Under the pieces are notes generated by a model. It saw only the letters and a list, made by a program, of their open reading frames with translations. It was not told where the DNA came from and searched no databases. A DNA stretch of 50,435 bases from an uncultured Bacteroidia bacterium (GTDB taxonomy: Bacteria > Bacteroidota > Bacteroidia > J057 > CALLMJ01), in assembly GCA_938005475.1 (NCBI GenBank), contig CALLNY010000024.1, positions 1 to 50,435 of the forward strand, read 5' to 3'. This document shows positions 1 to 8,369 of this stretch, in pieces; the stretch's first letter is position 1; each line of letters begins with the position of its first letter. Made by a program: the position numbers and the translations under genes.

Positions 1-964
1 TGATGGCTTATCCGACCCCACTATCCCCAATCCTATGGCAAGCCCCCAAAATACTACTGTTTATACGGTAACAGGAACTACTGTATCAGGCTGTGAAATT
101 AGTGATATCGTTATTGTGAATGTTATTCCTTTTACAGCACCTGTAATTTATGGAAGTGATGCCTGCCAAGGACTGTATGATTTTTATATTTACGCTATTA
201 AAGATGCTACTTGTGGTAATACTTTATGGTTTAATGGGAATATTTCAGAAGTACTAGCGGCAGGTCCATTAAACTCCTCTAATCCAAGATTTATTAGCTT
301 TGAGGATTCTATCCCTGTAAGTGCTGCAAACCTTGGTAATTATCAATTTACCCTTGCTTGTGTAAATACTAGTACGGGCTGTATTGGTCTTGATGAGTTT
401 GATTTGAGAATTATCGGATTGCCTACTGCTACTTTTACGGCTGATAAAACTTTATGCACTTATGACGACAGAACGGTGCAATTTACTTCAACTTCTAACA
501 ATGCGGTTTTTCACTATTGGCAATTTGGAGACCCCTCTACGGGAGATTTGAATTGGGATACTATTCCTAATCCTTCGCATACCTTTTCTGGACCCGGTAA
601 ATATAATATCGCTTTATTTGTGTTGAATGAACTGGGTTGTCCTGATTTAATTATTTTGGATGACTACATCGAGGTGGCTCCGCCCAATTATTTTTTACCT
701 TCCGCTTTTTCTCCGAATGGCGATGGTTTAAATGATATTTTTAGGGTATTACCCCCTAACTCAGCGAATGTATTGAGTATGAAAATATGGGACCGTTGGG
801 GAGCCTTGATTTTTGAATCGGAAAATGATAATAAAGGTTGGACAGGTTACACTCCTGACGGTAAACCTTTTGACCCTGGTACCTATACCTACAAAGTAGT
901 TATTCAATTGCCTCAATTTAGTGAACCTAAAGTGTATACTGGTTATGTAACTTTAATCCGTTAA
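1..964 (+). CDS. C-terminal part of a large secreted protein with type IX type B sorting domain (5' end outside window)
   Basis: The frame is open to the left edge, so only the C-terminal ~320 residues are visible and the N-terminus is missing. The first residues resemble the Ig/PKD-like repeat ends common in gliding and adhesin proteins (pattern TTVYTVTGT...GC). A PKD-like domain follows, with the motif WQFGDPSTGD and then HTFSGPGKY. The last ~90 residues are the gliding-motility C-terminal domain (CHU_C, type B): FSPNGDGLNDIF, then KIWDRWG, then GWTG, ending in VYTGYVTLIR. In the family this domain sends proteins through the type IX secretion system to the cell surface or medium. The PorP/SprF gene begins 6 bases downstream, the usual partner of type B substrates. 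The protein's own role (adhesin, motility or other) cannot be read from this fragment. Confidence 0.9.
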   Translation, partial: DGLSDPTIPNPMASPQNTTVYTVTGTTVSGCEISDIVIVNVIPFTAPVIYGSDACQGLYDFYIYAIKDATCGNTLWFNGNISEVLAAGPLNSSNPRFISFEDSIPVSAANLGNYQFTLACVNTSTGCIGLDEFDLRIIGLPTATFTADKTLCTYDDRTVQFTSTSNNAVFHYWQFGDPSTGDLNWDTIPNPSHTFSGPGKYNIALFVLNELGCPDLIILDDYIEVAPPNYFLPSAFSPNGDGLNDIFRVLPPNSANVLSMKIWDRWGALIFESENDNKGWTGYTPDGKPFDPGTYTYKVVIQLPQFSEPKVYTGYVTLIR

Positions 965-970
965 TGCATC

Positions 971-1984
971 ATGAAAAAGATAATTTTTGCAATTTTATTT
1001 ATACCGATAAAAATTTTTGCACAAGACCCTAACAGTTCTTTGCAATATGCAGTACCTTCTATGTTAGCACCTACCATGGTAGGGCAGGTAGATGGAAAAT
1101 TAAGAGTTTCTGCTACGCATCGCTACTTGCGGGTTTTAGACGATGCCAATTATAATACGAATTGGTTTGCTGTGGATATTCCATTTGAAAGTAATTTTGC
1201 TAATGGGGGGTTCGGTTTAATTGCAGGGACAGACTATGCAAAAGGTATGAATACAACGCATTTTATGCTGGGAGGAGCTTATGAAGTTCCTTTAGGAGTA
1301 AAAGTGCGTTATCACCATTTACGTGCCGGTTTTCAAGCGGGTTTTGTCAATAGAAAAGTTGTAAGACCTGATTTATATTTTGAAGACCAGTTCGATGGGT
1401 TTGGTTTTTCAGGACAAACCTCCGAGCAGTTTGTGGGCTTAAGTAAAGGTTACGCCGACCTTTCCATGGGGCTAATGTGGTACAGAACCCAAAAAATTAA
1501 AGGTAACCCTGAATTTAATCCTTGGTTTAGTGCTTCTATTCATCATATAACACGTCCTAATGTCCGGTTTTTTAATGAACCCTCAGAACGTTTGACCTAT
1601 CGTTATTCCTTTATTGCAGGCGGAAAACTACGTACTCGTACTCCTTTTGATGCCAATATTAACCTTTCTTATTTTATACAAAATAATTCTAACTTGTTTT
1701 CTATTGGGCTTTTTGGAAGATATGTCTTTTATGAAAGAAATATTTGGTTTGATGATGAAAATGGTGATTTAATGATAGGTTTCTTTTTAAGACCTTACCG
1801 CTCTATTGTGTATATGGTAGGAGCAGGTATTAAGAAAAATTACCATCTTGCAGTGGGTTATGATATGCTGGTAGCAAAAGATAGAATTTTAAGTGGCAAT
1901 TTTGGTGGAATTCAATTTATGTTTGCTTATACTTTAGGAGGCAGAAAGTATGATAAACCTTTTTTACCGTATCCTATCTTTTAA
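971..1984 (+). CDS. PorP/SprF family type IX secretion outer-membrane protein
   Basis: The 337-residue protein starts with a signal peptide (MKKIIFAILFIPIKIFA, cleavage near residue 18) and continues as an aromatic-rich chain of alternating strands typical of the PorP/SprF outer-membrane beta-barrel family. Family features are the early SLQYAVPSMLAPTMVG segment and the late glycine/aromatic strands ending in AYTLGG. Known members are needed for secretion or surface attachment of a particular type B substrate encoded next door. The start lies only 6 bases after the stop of that substrate gene, so the two are almost surely co-transcribed and functionally paired. Family assignment is firm; the partner assignment is inference. 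Confidence 0.88.
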   Translation: MKKIIFAILFIPIKIFAQDPNSSLQYAVPSMLAPTMVGQVDGKLRVSATHRYLRVLDDANYNTNWFAVDIPFESNFANGGFGLIAGTDYAKGMNTTHFMLGGAYEVPLGVKVRYHHLRAGFQAGFVNRKVVRPDLYFEDQFDGFGFSGQTSEQFVGLSKGYADLSMGLMWYRTQKIKGNPEFNPWFSASIHHITRPNVRFFNEPSERLTYRYSFIAGGKLRTRTPFDANINLSYFIQNNSNLFSIGLFGRYVFYERNIWFDDENGDLMIGFFLRPYRSIVYMVGAGIKKNYHLAVGYDMLVAKDRILSGNFGGIQFMFAYTLGGRKYDKPFLPYPIF

Positions 1985-2021
1985 TTTTTCTTCAAAACGA
2001 ATTAAAAAATTCAAAAATCTT

Positions 2022-2029
2022 TATTTTTG
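2022..2029 (+). promoter_or_regulatory. Bacteroidota -7 box before the M3 peptidase
   Basis: TATTTTTG matches the Bacteroidota -7 consensus TAnnTTTG and lies 18 bases before the ATG at 2048. No convincing -33 TTG is visible at the expected distance. The box covers the possible TTG start at 2027, which argues for the ATG at 2048 as the true start. Confidence 0.55.
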
Positions 2030-2047
2030 TTGTTTTATTTTAAGCCC

Positions 2048-3766
2048 ATGATAACTCAAACCGTCAAAGAAAGAAGAAGATATATTTCACCGAATTTTGA
2101 AATTCAAGATTGGCAAAGTCTGGAGCCTTACTACGAATCATTAAAAAATTTTCCTATCCACTCTAAAGAGCAGTTGGAAGAATTTTTATTACGGTCTAAT
2201 GAACTTTCTAGTGTAGTAAGTGAGGCTTTCGCTTGGATTTATATTTCCATGACCTGTAACACGAATGACCAATTTTTTGCTGAAAAATATCAATATTTTG
2301 TTACCGAAATCCTTCCTAAAATAGGTCCTTATGAAAATGAATTACAAAAAAAATATTATCATTCTCCATATCGAAGCCTTTTAGATAAAGAAAAATTTTT
2401 AATTTTTGACCGTTCTGTTGCGAATGAAATGGAGTTGTATCGTGCTGAGAATGAAGAGATTTGGGGTAAAGCGAGGGTTAAAGCTCAGGAATACGATAAT
2501 TTGGTAGCAAACTTAACCGTTTTGCATAAAGGCGAAACGTTAACTATGCAGAAAGCTGGTTCTTTATTAGAATTACCTGACCGTGAGGAACGCGAAATCA
2601 TATGGCGTAAGATGCAGGATGCCCGTTTTGCTATTGAAACTAAGGTAGATACGATTTTTGATGAGTTAATACAATTACGGCATCAAATCGCAAAAAATGC
2701 AGGTTTTTCTTCTTTTACGGATTATATGTTTCGTAAGTTGGGTAGGTTTGATTATACACAGAAAGATTGTGAGCAGTTTCACGAAGGAATAGAAAAGGAA
2801 ATTAAGCCCATTTATATTAAAATCATGGAAAGCCGTAAGCGAAAAATGGGTTTAACTAGTTTAAGACCATGGGATACTGTTGTAAACCCTGAAAATTTAC
2901 CTCCTTTGAAGCCTTTTGAAAATGGAAATGATTTATTAGAAAAGGTCATTGAGATGTACCAACAAATCAAGCCTGAACTTGCGGAAATAATTATTACTAT
3001 GCGTTCAATGGGGCATTTTGATTTAGAAAGTAGAGAAGGAAAGGCACCAGGTGGTTACAATTATCCATTGGCAGAGACTGGTATCCCGTTTATTTTCATG
3101 AACGCAGTTGGTACTCAATCTGACTTAACGACGATGGTTCACGAATGTGGGCACGCTTTCCATTCTTTTCTAACTCGCCACTACGAACTCAATGCATTTA
3201 AAGAACTCCCTTCCGAAGTAGCTGAATTAGCTTCAATGAGTATGGAATTTTTGTCTATGCCTTTTTGGGCTGTTTTTTATGATAATCCTGAAGATTTAAA
3301 GCGTGCTCAATATGAGCAAATTGTAAGAAGTATCATTATCTTACCTTGGGTAGCCTCTGTGGATTTATTCCAGACTTGGGTTTACCATCATCCTGAGGCT
3401 ACTTCTGACCAAAGAAAAGCAGAGTGGTCTAAAATTTATGAACGATTTCATGGCGATGTAATAGATTGGAGTGGGCTAGAAAAAGAAAAATCTATTTTGT
3501 GGCAAAAGCAAGGGCATATCTTTGATGTTCCCTTTTATTATATTGAGTATGGAATTGCTCAGATTGGTGCGCTGCAAGTATGGAAAAACTCCTTAAAAGA
3601 TTATGATAAAACTTTAAATGATTACTTGAACGCTTTAAAGTTAGGTTATACTAAGCCTATTCCCCAGATTTATGCAGCCGCTAACGTTGTTTTTGATTTT
3701 TCTGCTGATAAGTTACGAGAACTGTCTCGTTTTGTTACTGATCAGTTAAATAAATTAGAAAAATAA
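2048..3766 (+). CDS. M3 family oligoendopeptidase
   Basis: A 572-residue zinc metallopeptidase of family M3 (oligoendopeptidase F / thimet-like), expected in the cytoplasm where it cuts short peptides. The zinc motif HECGH is at residues 365-369 (TMVHECGHAFHSF), with the downstream glutamate helix in SEVAELASMSMEF. No signal peptide is seen. Length is normal for the family (~560-600). I prefer the ATG at 2048 over a TTG at 2027 because the latter lies inside a -7 promoter box. It appears to be its own unit, followed 51 bases later by a rhodanese gene with its own promoter. Confidence 0.93.
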   Translation: MITQTVKERRRYISPNFEIQDWQSLEPYYESLKNFPIHSKEQLEEFLLRSNELSSVVSEAFAWIYISMTCNTNDQFFAEKYQYFVTEILPKIGPYENELQKKYYHSPYRSLLDKEKFLIFDRSVANEMELYRAENEEIWGKARVKAQEYDNLVANLTVLHKGETLTMQKAGSLLELPDREEREIIWRKMQDARFAIETKVDTIFDELIQLRHQIAKNAGFSSFTDYMFRKLGRFDYTQKDCEQFHEGIEKEIKPIYIKIMESRKRKMGLTSLRPWDTVVNPENLPPLKPFENGNDLLEKVIEMYQQIKPELAEIIITMRSMGHFDLESREGKAPGGYNYPLAETGIPFIFMNAVGTQSDLTTMVHECGHAFHSFLTRHYELNAFKELPSEVAELASMSMEFLSMPFWAVFYDNPEDLKRAQYEQIVRSIIILPWVASVDLFQTWVYHHPEATSDQRKAEWSKIYERFHGDVIDWSGLEKEKSILWQKQGHIFDVPFYYIEYGIAQIGALQVWKNSLKDYDKTLNDYLNALKLGYTKPIPQIYAAANVVFDFSADKLRELSRFVTDQLNKLEK

Positions 3767-3775
3767 TTTTATTAC

Positions 3776-3806
3776 TTGCATGGAGCGTTATAAGTTGTTA
3801 TTTTTG
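3776..3806 (+). promoter_or_regulatory. Bacteroidota -33/-7 promoter for the rhodanese-WD40 pair
   Basis: TTG at 3776-3778 and TATTTTTG at 3799-3806 are separated by 20 bases, matching the Bacteroidota primary sigma factor consensus. The ATG follows 11 bases after the -7 box, giving a very short leader. Confidence 0.7.
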
Positions 3807-3817
3807 TAAAAAAAATT

Positions 3818-4138
3818 ATGCAAGAGATAACTGTTTTCGAACTCAAAAGAAAATTAGATGAGCAACAAAATGTGGTTTTAGTGGATGTTAGAGAGCCTGA
3901 AGAGCGAGCGGTCTCCCATATTGGGGGCTTTCATATTCCCTTATCAAATTTACCTAGTAAAATTTGGGATTTAGAAGAATATAAAAACACGGAGATTGTG
4001 GTTTACTGTCGTTCAGGGGCTAGAAGTGCTAATGCTGTTGCTTATTTTATGCAGATGGGCTTCACTAAGGTTGCTAATTTAAAAGGAGGTATGAAAGCAT
4101 GGAAAAGTGAAATAGACAATACCATCGAAGTAGCTTAA
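3818..4138 (+). CDS. Single-domain rhodanese-like sulfurtransferase
   Basis: A 106-residue single rhodanese domain with no signal peptide, so cytoplasmic. The early VDVREPEE motif is followed by the active-site loop YCRSGARS with the catalytic Cys64 that would carry a persulfide. The C-terminal LKGGMKAW is typical. It resembles GlpE/PspE-type sulfurtransferases; the physiological donor and acceptor cannot be told. It has its own promoter and lies 5 bases before the WD40 gene, so the two are probably co-transcribed. Confidence 0.9.
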   Translation: MQEITVFELKRKLDEQQNVVLVDVREPEERAVSHIGGFHIPLSNLPSKIWDLEEYKNTEIVVYCRSGARSANAVAYFMQMGFTKVANLKGGMKAWKSEIDNTIEVA

Positions 4139-4143
4139 AATGA

Positions 4144-5088
4144 ATGGCTTATCAAAGACCTTTTGTTAGGGTTCAAAAGTTACATGAATATACTGGGCAC
4201 AAGGCTCCTGTTTTTGGGCTTTGCTCGGATAAACAAGGAAATTTTTTTAGTGCCTCGGGCGATGGTTTAATTGCTAAATGGGATTCTCAATCTTTAAGTG
4301 ATGCAAAAGCACTCTTCCAAGCGTTTGTACCTTTTTACACAGTCAATTTACTCAATAATTTCATTTTGGCTTGTGGTGCATCGAACGGAATTATTTATTT
4401 TTATCACTTAAAAAACCAAAATTTTATTAAAAGTGTTCAAGCACATGAAAAAAGTATCTTTCAAATTTTACCTATCTCGCAAGATGTATTTTTAAGCATA
4501 GGTGGTGACGGTGTCCTTAACTTATGGGACACCATTTCATTGACCATTCAAAAAAAAATCGCTATCTCTCATCAAAGTTTAAGAACGATTTTTTACGACC
4601 CTCAACAAAAACGACTTTTTATTGGTGCATCCGATTCCAAAATAAGAGCGTTTGAACTTCATGATGTCAATCTTTTGCTTCTGAAAGAATGGAAAGCACA
4701 TGAACCATCCGTTTTTAGTTTAATTGGAACACCCCAATATCCTTATCTCATTTCAGCAGGTAGGGATGCAAGCATAAGAGTGTGGAACTCCCACAATTTT
4801 GAGTTGATATATGAAATCCCTGCTCACATCCAAACTATTAACCATTTACAATTAAGCCCTGATGCTTCTTACTTGTTATCGGTGAGTATGGACAAACTTA
4901 TTAAGTTATGGGATATACACCATGATTTCCGCCTAATTAAAGTGATTGACAAAAACCGTAATGACTCCCATACCGCTTCTGTGAATCATGTACTCTGGTT
5001 AGATTATAATGACTCGATAATTAGTTGTAGTGACGACAAAAAAATCATTCAATGGGCAATTGATATCAATCCCCAAGATAAAGAATAA
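4144..5088 (+). CDS. WD40 repeat beta-propeller protein
   Basis: A 314-residue protein built almost wholly of WD40 repeats, probably one seven-bladed propeller. Blades end in characteristic pairs such as AKWDSQ, LNLWDT, IRVWNS and IKLWDI, with upstream AH/GH dipeptides at regular ~40-residue spacing. No signal peptide or other domain is seen, so it is probably a cytoplasmic protein-binding scaffold; the partner is unknown. The start at 4144 is 5 bases after the rhodanese stop. An overlapping ATG at 4140 is out of frame and soon hits a stop. Confidence 0.88.
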   Translation: MAYQRPFVRVQKLHEYTGHKAPVFGLCSDKQGNFFSASGDGLIAKWDSQSLSDAKALFQAFVPFYTVNLLNNFILACGASNGIIYFYHLKNQNFIKSVQAHEKSIFQILPISQDVFLSIGGDGVLNLWDTISLTIQKKIAISHQSLRTIFYDPQQKRLFIGASDSKIRAFELHDVNLLLLKEWKAHEPSVFSLIGTPQYPYLISAGRDASIRVWNSHNFELIYEIPAHIQTINHLQLSPDASYLLSVSMDKLIKLWDIHHDFRLIKVIDKNRNDSHTASVNHVLWLDYNDSIISCSDDKKIIQWAIDINPQDKE

Positions 5089-5189
5089 TAGGTTTTGACT
5101 AGTCTCTGTTCTACTAGGTTTAACTCAAAGGGCTTACCAAATCCACAGTTTCTTGTGTAAACAAACGTATCATCAAACCGATGCAACAT

Positions 5190-5250
5190 TCAACGTTCAC
5201 GTTTCGGTATATTCGCTATGCTCATTACTCAACGTTCACATTTCGGTATA
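5190..5250. repeat. Two 22-bp direct repeats in the glpD downstream gap
   Basis: Copies lie at 5190-5211 and 5229-5250 and match at 21 of 22 bases (one G/A change), with a 39-base period. The core is AACGTTCAC then TTTCGGTATA. The surrounding 5089-5349 holds no convincing gene; a 10-bp palindrome AGGATATCCT is at 5284-5293. Read on the minus strand, each copy ends a short frame with IPK(R/C)ER before a TGA. It may be a dispersed repeat or a decayed element. Confidence 0.6.
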
Positions 5251-5349
5251 GTTTCTTGCACCGAAGGAATTTGTCCCTGCTGTAGGATATCCTCCATATT
5301 TGGTCTAAATGAGGGAAGTGGAGTCTAATCGAACTTGCGGGTAGCAGTG

Positions 5350-6870
5350 TTACCATTTAATTACTTGTAGTAATGTATTCATAGCTTTTTTTGCGGCATG
5401 GTGGTCTATGATTCCAAGTCTAGTTCCTCTCAATAAGGTGTCTTCTGCAGTAATAATTTGTGCGTGTTCTTTTAGGAAAAAGATTTCTCCGATGGTAAAA
5501 GGGTAACCATCAACAATAAAGTCGGTTCCATAATTTTGGAGATATTTCAGCAGGACGGGGTATTCTGCGCCGTAATAATGTAAGTGTTGGTGAATGTTAG
5601 GGGGTAGGTTTGTAAAATTATGAAATTTTTGGGTGGAAGCGCCGATAAGGGGCAAATGATGGGTTTTACAGGATGTTTGGGGCAGATTTAGTACATGATA
5701 AGCGGCATTAACGGCTTCTTCAGCCATCTGGCGATAGGTTGTCCATTTACCTCCTAATACACTAATGAAATGTTTTTGTTTGAATACTTCTACTTCATGA
5801 CTTCGTATTAAAGCTTCTGTTTTGGATTTATTGGCTTTGACTAAGGGTCGTAGTCCTGCAAAACTTCCAATAATATCATTAACTTGAATGGGCTGTGATA
5901 AATAAGGATTTACTTGTCTTAAGATGTAGTTTATATCTTCTTGGGTTACGGTTGGGAGTTCAATAGGATGAGTTGGTTCGGTGTCAGTTGTACCAATGAT
6001 TACGGCGTAGTACCATGGAATGATAAAAATCACTCTACCATCTTCAGTGGAAGGGATTAAAAGTGCTTGGTTGGTAGGTAGCCATTTACGGGGTAAAACG
6101 ATATGAGCTCCCTTACTCGGGCGTAATCGGGGTTCTAGGGTAGGGAAGACCATTTTTCGGATAGTATCTGCCTGAACACCAGCACAATTGATTAGCAATT
6201 TTGTTTTTACTTCGTAGCTTTCACCTTGAATAGCATCCTGAACTTTTAGGAGGTAGAGTTTATGAATATTATCCCATTCTGCATGTAATAGTTCAACGTA
6301 ATTAAGACAGCAAGCGCCATATTGAATAGCGGTTCGCATTAAAGCCGTTGCATAGAAAGCATCATTAAATTGCCCGTCATAATATAAGATAGAGGCTTTG
6401 AGTTTATCATGATTGAGAGGTGGGAATTGGAGTAGAGTATCGGATTTGGAGAGGATGGTTGAATGAGGAATGTCATTTTTTCCTGCAATGAGGTCGTAGA
6501 TTTTTGTGCCGAGAAAGTAATACCATTTTTGGGGGTTAGAATAAACGGGAATAATAAAGGGTATAGTATTGCTGATATGTGGAGCGTTCTGTAACATGAT
6601 TTGACGTTCGTGGAGAGCATCTTTTACTAAGCGATACTGAGCGAGGTTTAATTCTTTGATAGCTTTTTCTAAATATCGTATACCACCGTGTATAAGTTTC
6701 GTAGAAGTGGAGGAGGGTCCTGATGCGTAGTCTTTTTTTTCTAGGAGAGCTACTTTTAATCCACGGGAAGCGGCATCTAATGCTACTCCAAGACCAGTAG
6801 CCCCTCCTCCAATTACTAGAATATCCCAGATTGTTTTAGGTAATTTTTCAATCAGGATGTTACGGTTCAT
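5350..6870 (-). CDS. glpD: Aerobic glycerol-3-phosphate dehydrogenase
   Basis: A 506-residue FAD enzyme that oxidises sn-glycerol 3-phosphate to dihydroxyacetone phosphate and passes electrons to the quinone pool at the inner membrane. The FAD-binding GGGATGLG is at residues 21-28, followed by the family motif TKLIHGGIRYLE; the C-terminal part contains LGGKWTTYRQMAEEAV. Length fits GlpD/GlpA type enzymes. Its ATG overlaps the TGA of ftsE as ATGA, so translation is probably coupled to the ftsE cluster, an unexpected metabolic partner. No glycerol kinase or facilitator is nearby. Confidence 0.95.
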   Translation of the reverse strand: MNRNILIEKLPKTIWDILVIGGGATGLGVALDAASRGLKVALLEKKDYASGPSSTSTKLIHGGIRYLEKAIKELNLAQYRLVKDALHERQIMLQNAPHISNTIPFIIPVYSNPQKWYYFLGTKIYDLIAGKNDIPHSTILSKSDTLLQFPPLNHDKLKASILYYDGQFNDAFYATALMRTAIQYGACCLNYVELLHAEWDNIHKLYLLKVQDAIQGESYEVKTKLLINCAGVQADTIRKMVFPTLEPRLRPSKGAHIVLPRKWLPTNQALLIPSTEDGRVIFIIPWYYAVIIGTTDTEPTHPIELPTVTQEDINYILRQVNPYLSQPIQVNDIIGSFAGLRPLVKANKSKTEALIRSHEVEVFKQKHFISVLGGKWTTYRQMAEEAVNAAYHVLNLPQTSCKTHHLPLIGASTQKFHNFTNLPPNIHQHLHYYGAEYPVLLKYLQNYGTDFIVDGYPFTIGEIFFLKEHAQIITAEDTLLRGTRLGIIDHHAAKKAMNTLLQVIKW

Positions 6871-7535
6871 AGCTCAACTACTTTTCCCGCTTGGCACTGT
6901 AAGGTTCGGGAGGGGAATTTTTGCATTAAAGAATAATCATGACTGGCAATTAGAATAGCGGTTCCGCTATGGCTGATGTTTTTTAGTAACTCTAAAATTT
7001 GTTCAGATACTTCGGGGTCTAGATTACCGGTAGGTTCATCTGCAATAAGGAGAAGAGGGTGATTGGAAATAGCTCTTGCAATGGCAACCCGTTGTTGTTC
7101 TCCACCTGAAATTTGGTAAGGCATTTGATTTACTTTCATTGCTAGACCTACTACATTCAATACTTCCATCACTCGTTCTTTGATGTATTTGCTATCCTGA
7201 TGCCCCACAGCCCTTAATGCAAACGCTATATTTTCACCGATTGAACGGTCGGGTAATAATTGGAAATCTTGAAAAACAATACCTAATTTCCTTCTCAAAA
7301 ATGGAATGTCTTTTTTCTGAATTTGGTGTACTCCCCAATTATCTAAAATAATTTCACCAGAGAGTACGGGGTGGTCTGCATAGATAGCTTTAAGTAATGA
7401 GCTTTTTCCAGAACCTGTTCTACCGACTAAATACACCAGTTCTGAACTTTGAATTTCAAAGGATACTTCTTTGAGGACGATATGGTCATTGTAAGCAATA
7501 GAGACATTTTTTACGGTTAAGATGGTTTTGTTCAT
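6867..7535 (-). CDS. ftsE: FtsE-type ABC transporter ATP-binding protein
   Basis: A 222-residue ABC ATPase. Walker A GRTGSGKSS is at residues 38-46, the signature SGGEQQRVAIARA and Walker B LLIADEPTGNLD follow, and SHD is the H-loop. These are features of the FtsE/LolD/MacB class. With FtsX, FtsE controls septal peptidoglycan hydrolysis; no ftsX is visible here. I start at the ATG at 7535: a longer frame to 7688 gives an N-terminus that is only a shadow of the 74-aa gene upstream. The symbol rests on the LPDRSIGENIAFAL region and the neighbouring gene; a LolD role is the alternative. Confidence 0.82.
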   Translation of the reverse strand: MNKTILTVKNVSIAYNDHIVLKEVSFEIQSSELVYLVGRTGSGKSSLLKAIYADHPVLSGEIILDNWGVHQIQKKDIPFLRRKLGIVFQDFQLLPDRSIGENIAFALRAVGHQDSKYIKERVMEVLNVVGLAMKVNQMPYQISGGEQQRVAIARAISNHPLLLIADEPTGNLDPEVSEQILELLKNISHSGTAILIASHDYSLMQKFPSRTLQCQAGKVVEL

Positions 7536-7551
7536 GAAAGGAAAAGGTAAA

Positions 7552-7776
7552 TTAAGATCTGGGTGGTATCTCGATTTTAATGATTTTACCAAAGTCAAGG
7601 CTTTCAGCGATTTGTTCGATGTATTGCAGTGTATTATCATCGATTTGTTTATTAGTTTTTTCGCTTCGACCGGGTCTAAAATAACCAACTAACGTAAAAT
7701 CATGGTCTCTTACTTGTATGTAATCAGGAATTTTTGCTTTACCTTTGACTTTGAGTAAATAATAAATTTGAGCCAT
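7552..7776 (-). CDS. Conserved 74-residue Bacteroidota protein upstream of ftsE
   Basis: A small cytoplasmic protein starting MAQIYYLLKVKGKAKIPDYIQ, then VRDHDFTLVGYFRPGR, and ending in GKIIKIEIPPRS. I recognise this as a conserved hypothetical often found directly before ftsE in Bacteroidota, but no function is known to me. It has no signal peptide or membrane segment. It begins 15 bases after the DUF4293-like gene and ends 16 bases before ftsE, so the four genes to glpD form one operon. The overlapping frame that extends ftsE through this region is rejected in its favour. Confidence 0.8.
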   Translation of the reverse strand: MAQIYYLLKVKGKAKIPDYIQVRDHDFTLVGYFRPGRSEKTNKQIDDNTLQYIEQIAESLDFGKIIKIEIPPRS

Positions 7777-7791
7777 GGACTTAAAACAAGG

Positions 7792-8265
7792 TTAATCCCA
7801 TAGACGGTTCATTTTTTTTATTTTGGCTTCGTCTAAACGCAAGAAAATGCGAGCAATGAATAAAAAGAGGATGGCTAAGATAGGGAACATTATTCCGAAA
7901 TAAACTAATTCTCCTTTTATTCCTTCAACAAATTGATACATCAGTAAAAATTGGAAAGCGGCAGGGAAAGTCCCAAATAGACAAAATTTCATTTGTTTAC
8001 TTCTTTCATTAGGCATAGTTACGCCGTAAAGCGTAGTCATTCCCGTAATAACAGCGAAAGTAAAAGCAATTTGTATTCTCCAAATTTCGTTTTTAGTAAG
8101 TTCAGTAATAATCTTGGATTCCAGGTTTAGCAATCTTGTTAAAGAGTAACTTACGGAATCTATTTTTACAAAAGAAAAGATTACGGAACAAAAAGTACAT
8201 AATACTGCAAGAAGCATCATGTAGGTTTTGGGTCTATAGAAATCAGGGTTTTTAAGAACGTTCAT
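7792..8265 (-). CDS. DUF4293-like four-helix membrane protein
   Basis: A 157-residue integral membrane protein with about four hydrophobic segments: YMMLLAVLCTFCSVIFSFV, a central IAFTFAVITGMTTLYGV, FPAAFQFLLMYQFV, and FGIMFPILAILFLFIA. The tail RLDEAKIKKMNRLWD resembles the conserved end of Bacteroidota DUF4293 proteins (a D/E...V..M.RLR pattern). Function is unknown. The start at 8265 is chosen over an ATG at 8343 because a -33/-7 promoter lies between them at 8286-8317. It heads the operon leading to ftsE and glpD. Confidence 0.72.
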   Translation of the reverse strand: MNVLKNPDFYRPKTYMMLLAVLCTFCSVIFSFVKIDSVSYSLTRLLNLESKIITELTKNEIWRIQIAFTFAVITGMTTLYGVTMPNERSKQMKFCLFGTFPAAFQFLLMYQFVEGIKGELVYFGIMFPILAILFLFIARIFLRLDEAKIKKMNRLWD

Positions 8266-8285
8266 AATGTAATAAAAAATTCGGG

Positions 8286-8317
8286 CAAATATACAAGAAA
8301 ATTTTGATAAATTGCAA
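8286..8317 (-). promoter_or_regulatory. Promoter for the DUF4293-ftsE-glpD operon
   Basis: On the minus strand, TATATTTG (8286-8293) matches the -7 consensus exactly. TTG at 8315-8317 is 21 bases upstream. The chosen ATG at 8265 lies 20 bases after the box. Confidence 0.65.
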
Positions 8318-8369
8318 GCAGTAAAAAAGCCTTGGTAAACCATAGGTTTTGGGTGGTTAAGAGATAGTT

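Noticed and set aside
1999-2012. GAATT-AAAA-AATTC inverted repeat after the PorP gene
   Set aside because: A 5-bp A/T-rich stem with no T-run directly after it is too weak to call a terminator.
7536-7688. N-terminal 51-residue extension of the FtsE frame
   Set aside because: It overlaps the conserved 74-aa gene in another frame and adds no ABC-domain sequence; ABC homology starts directly after the ATG at 7535.
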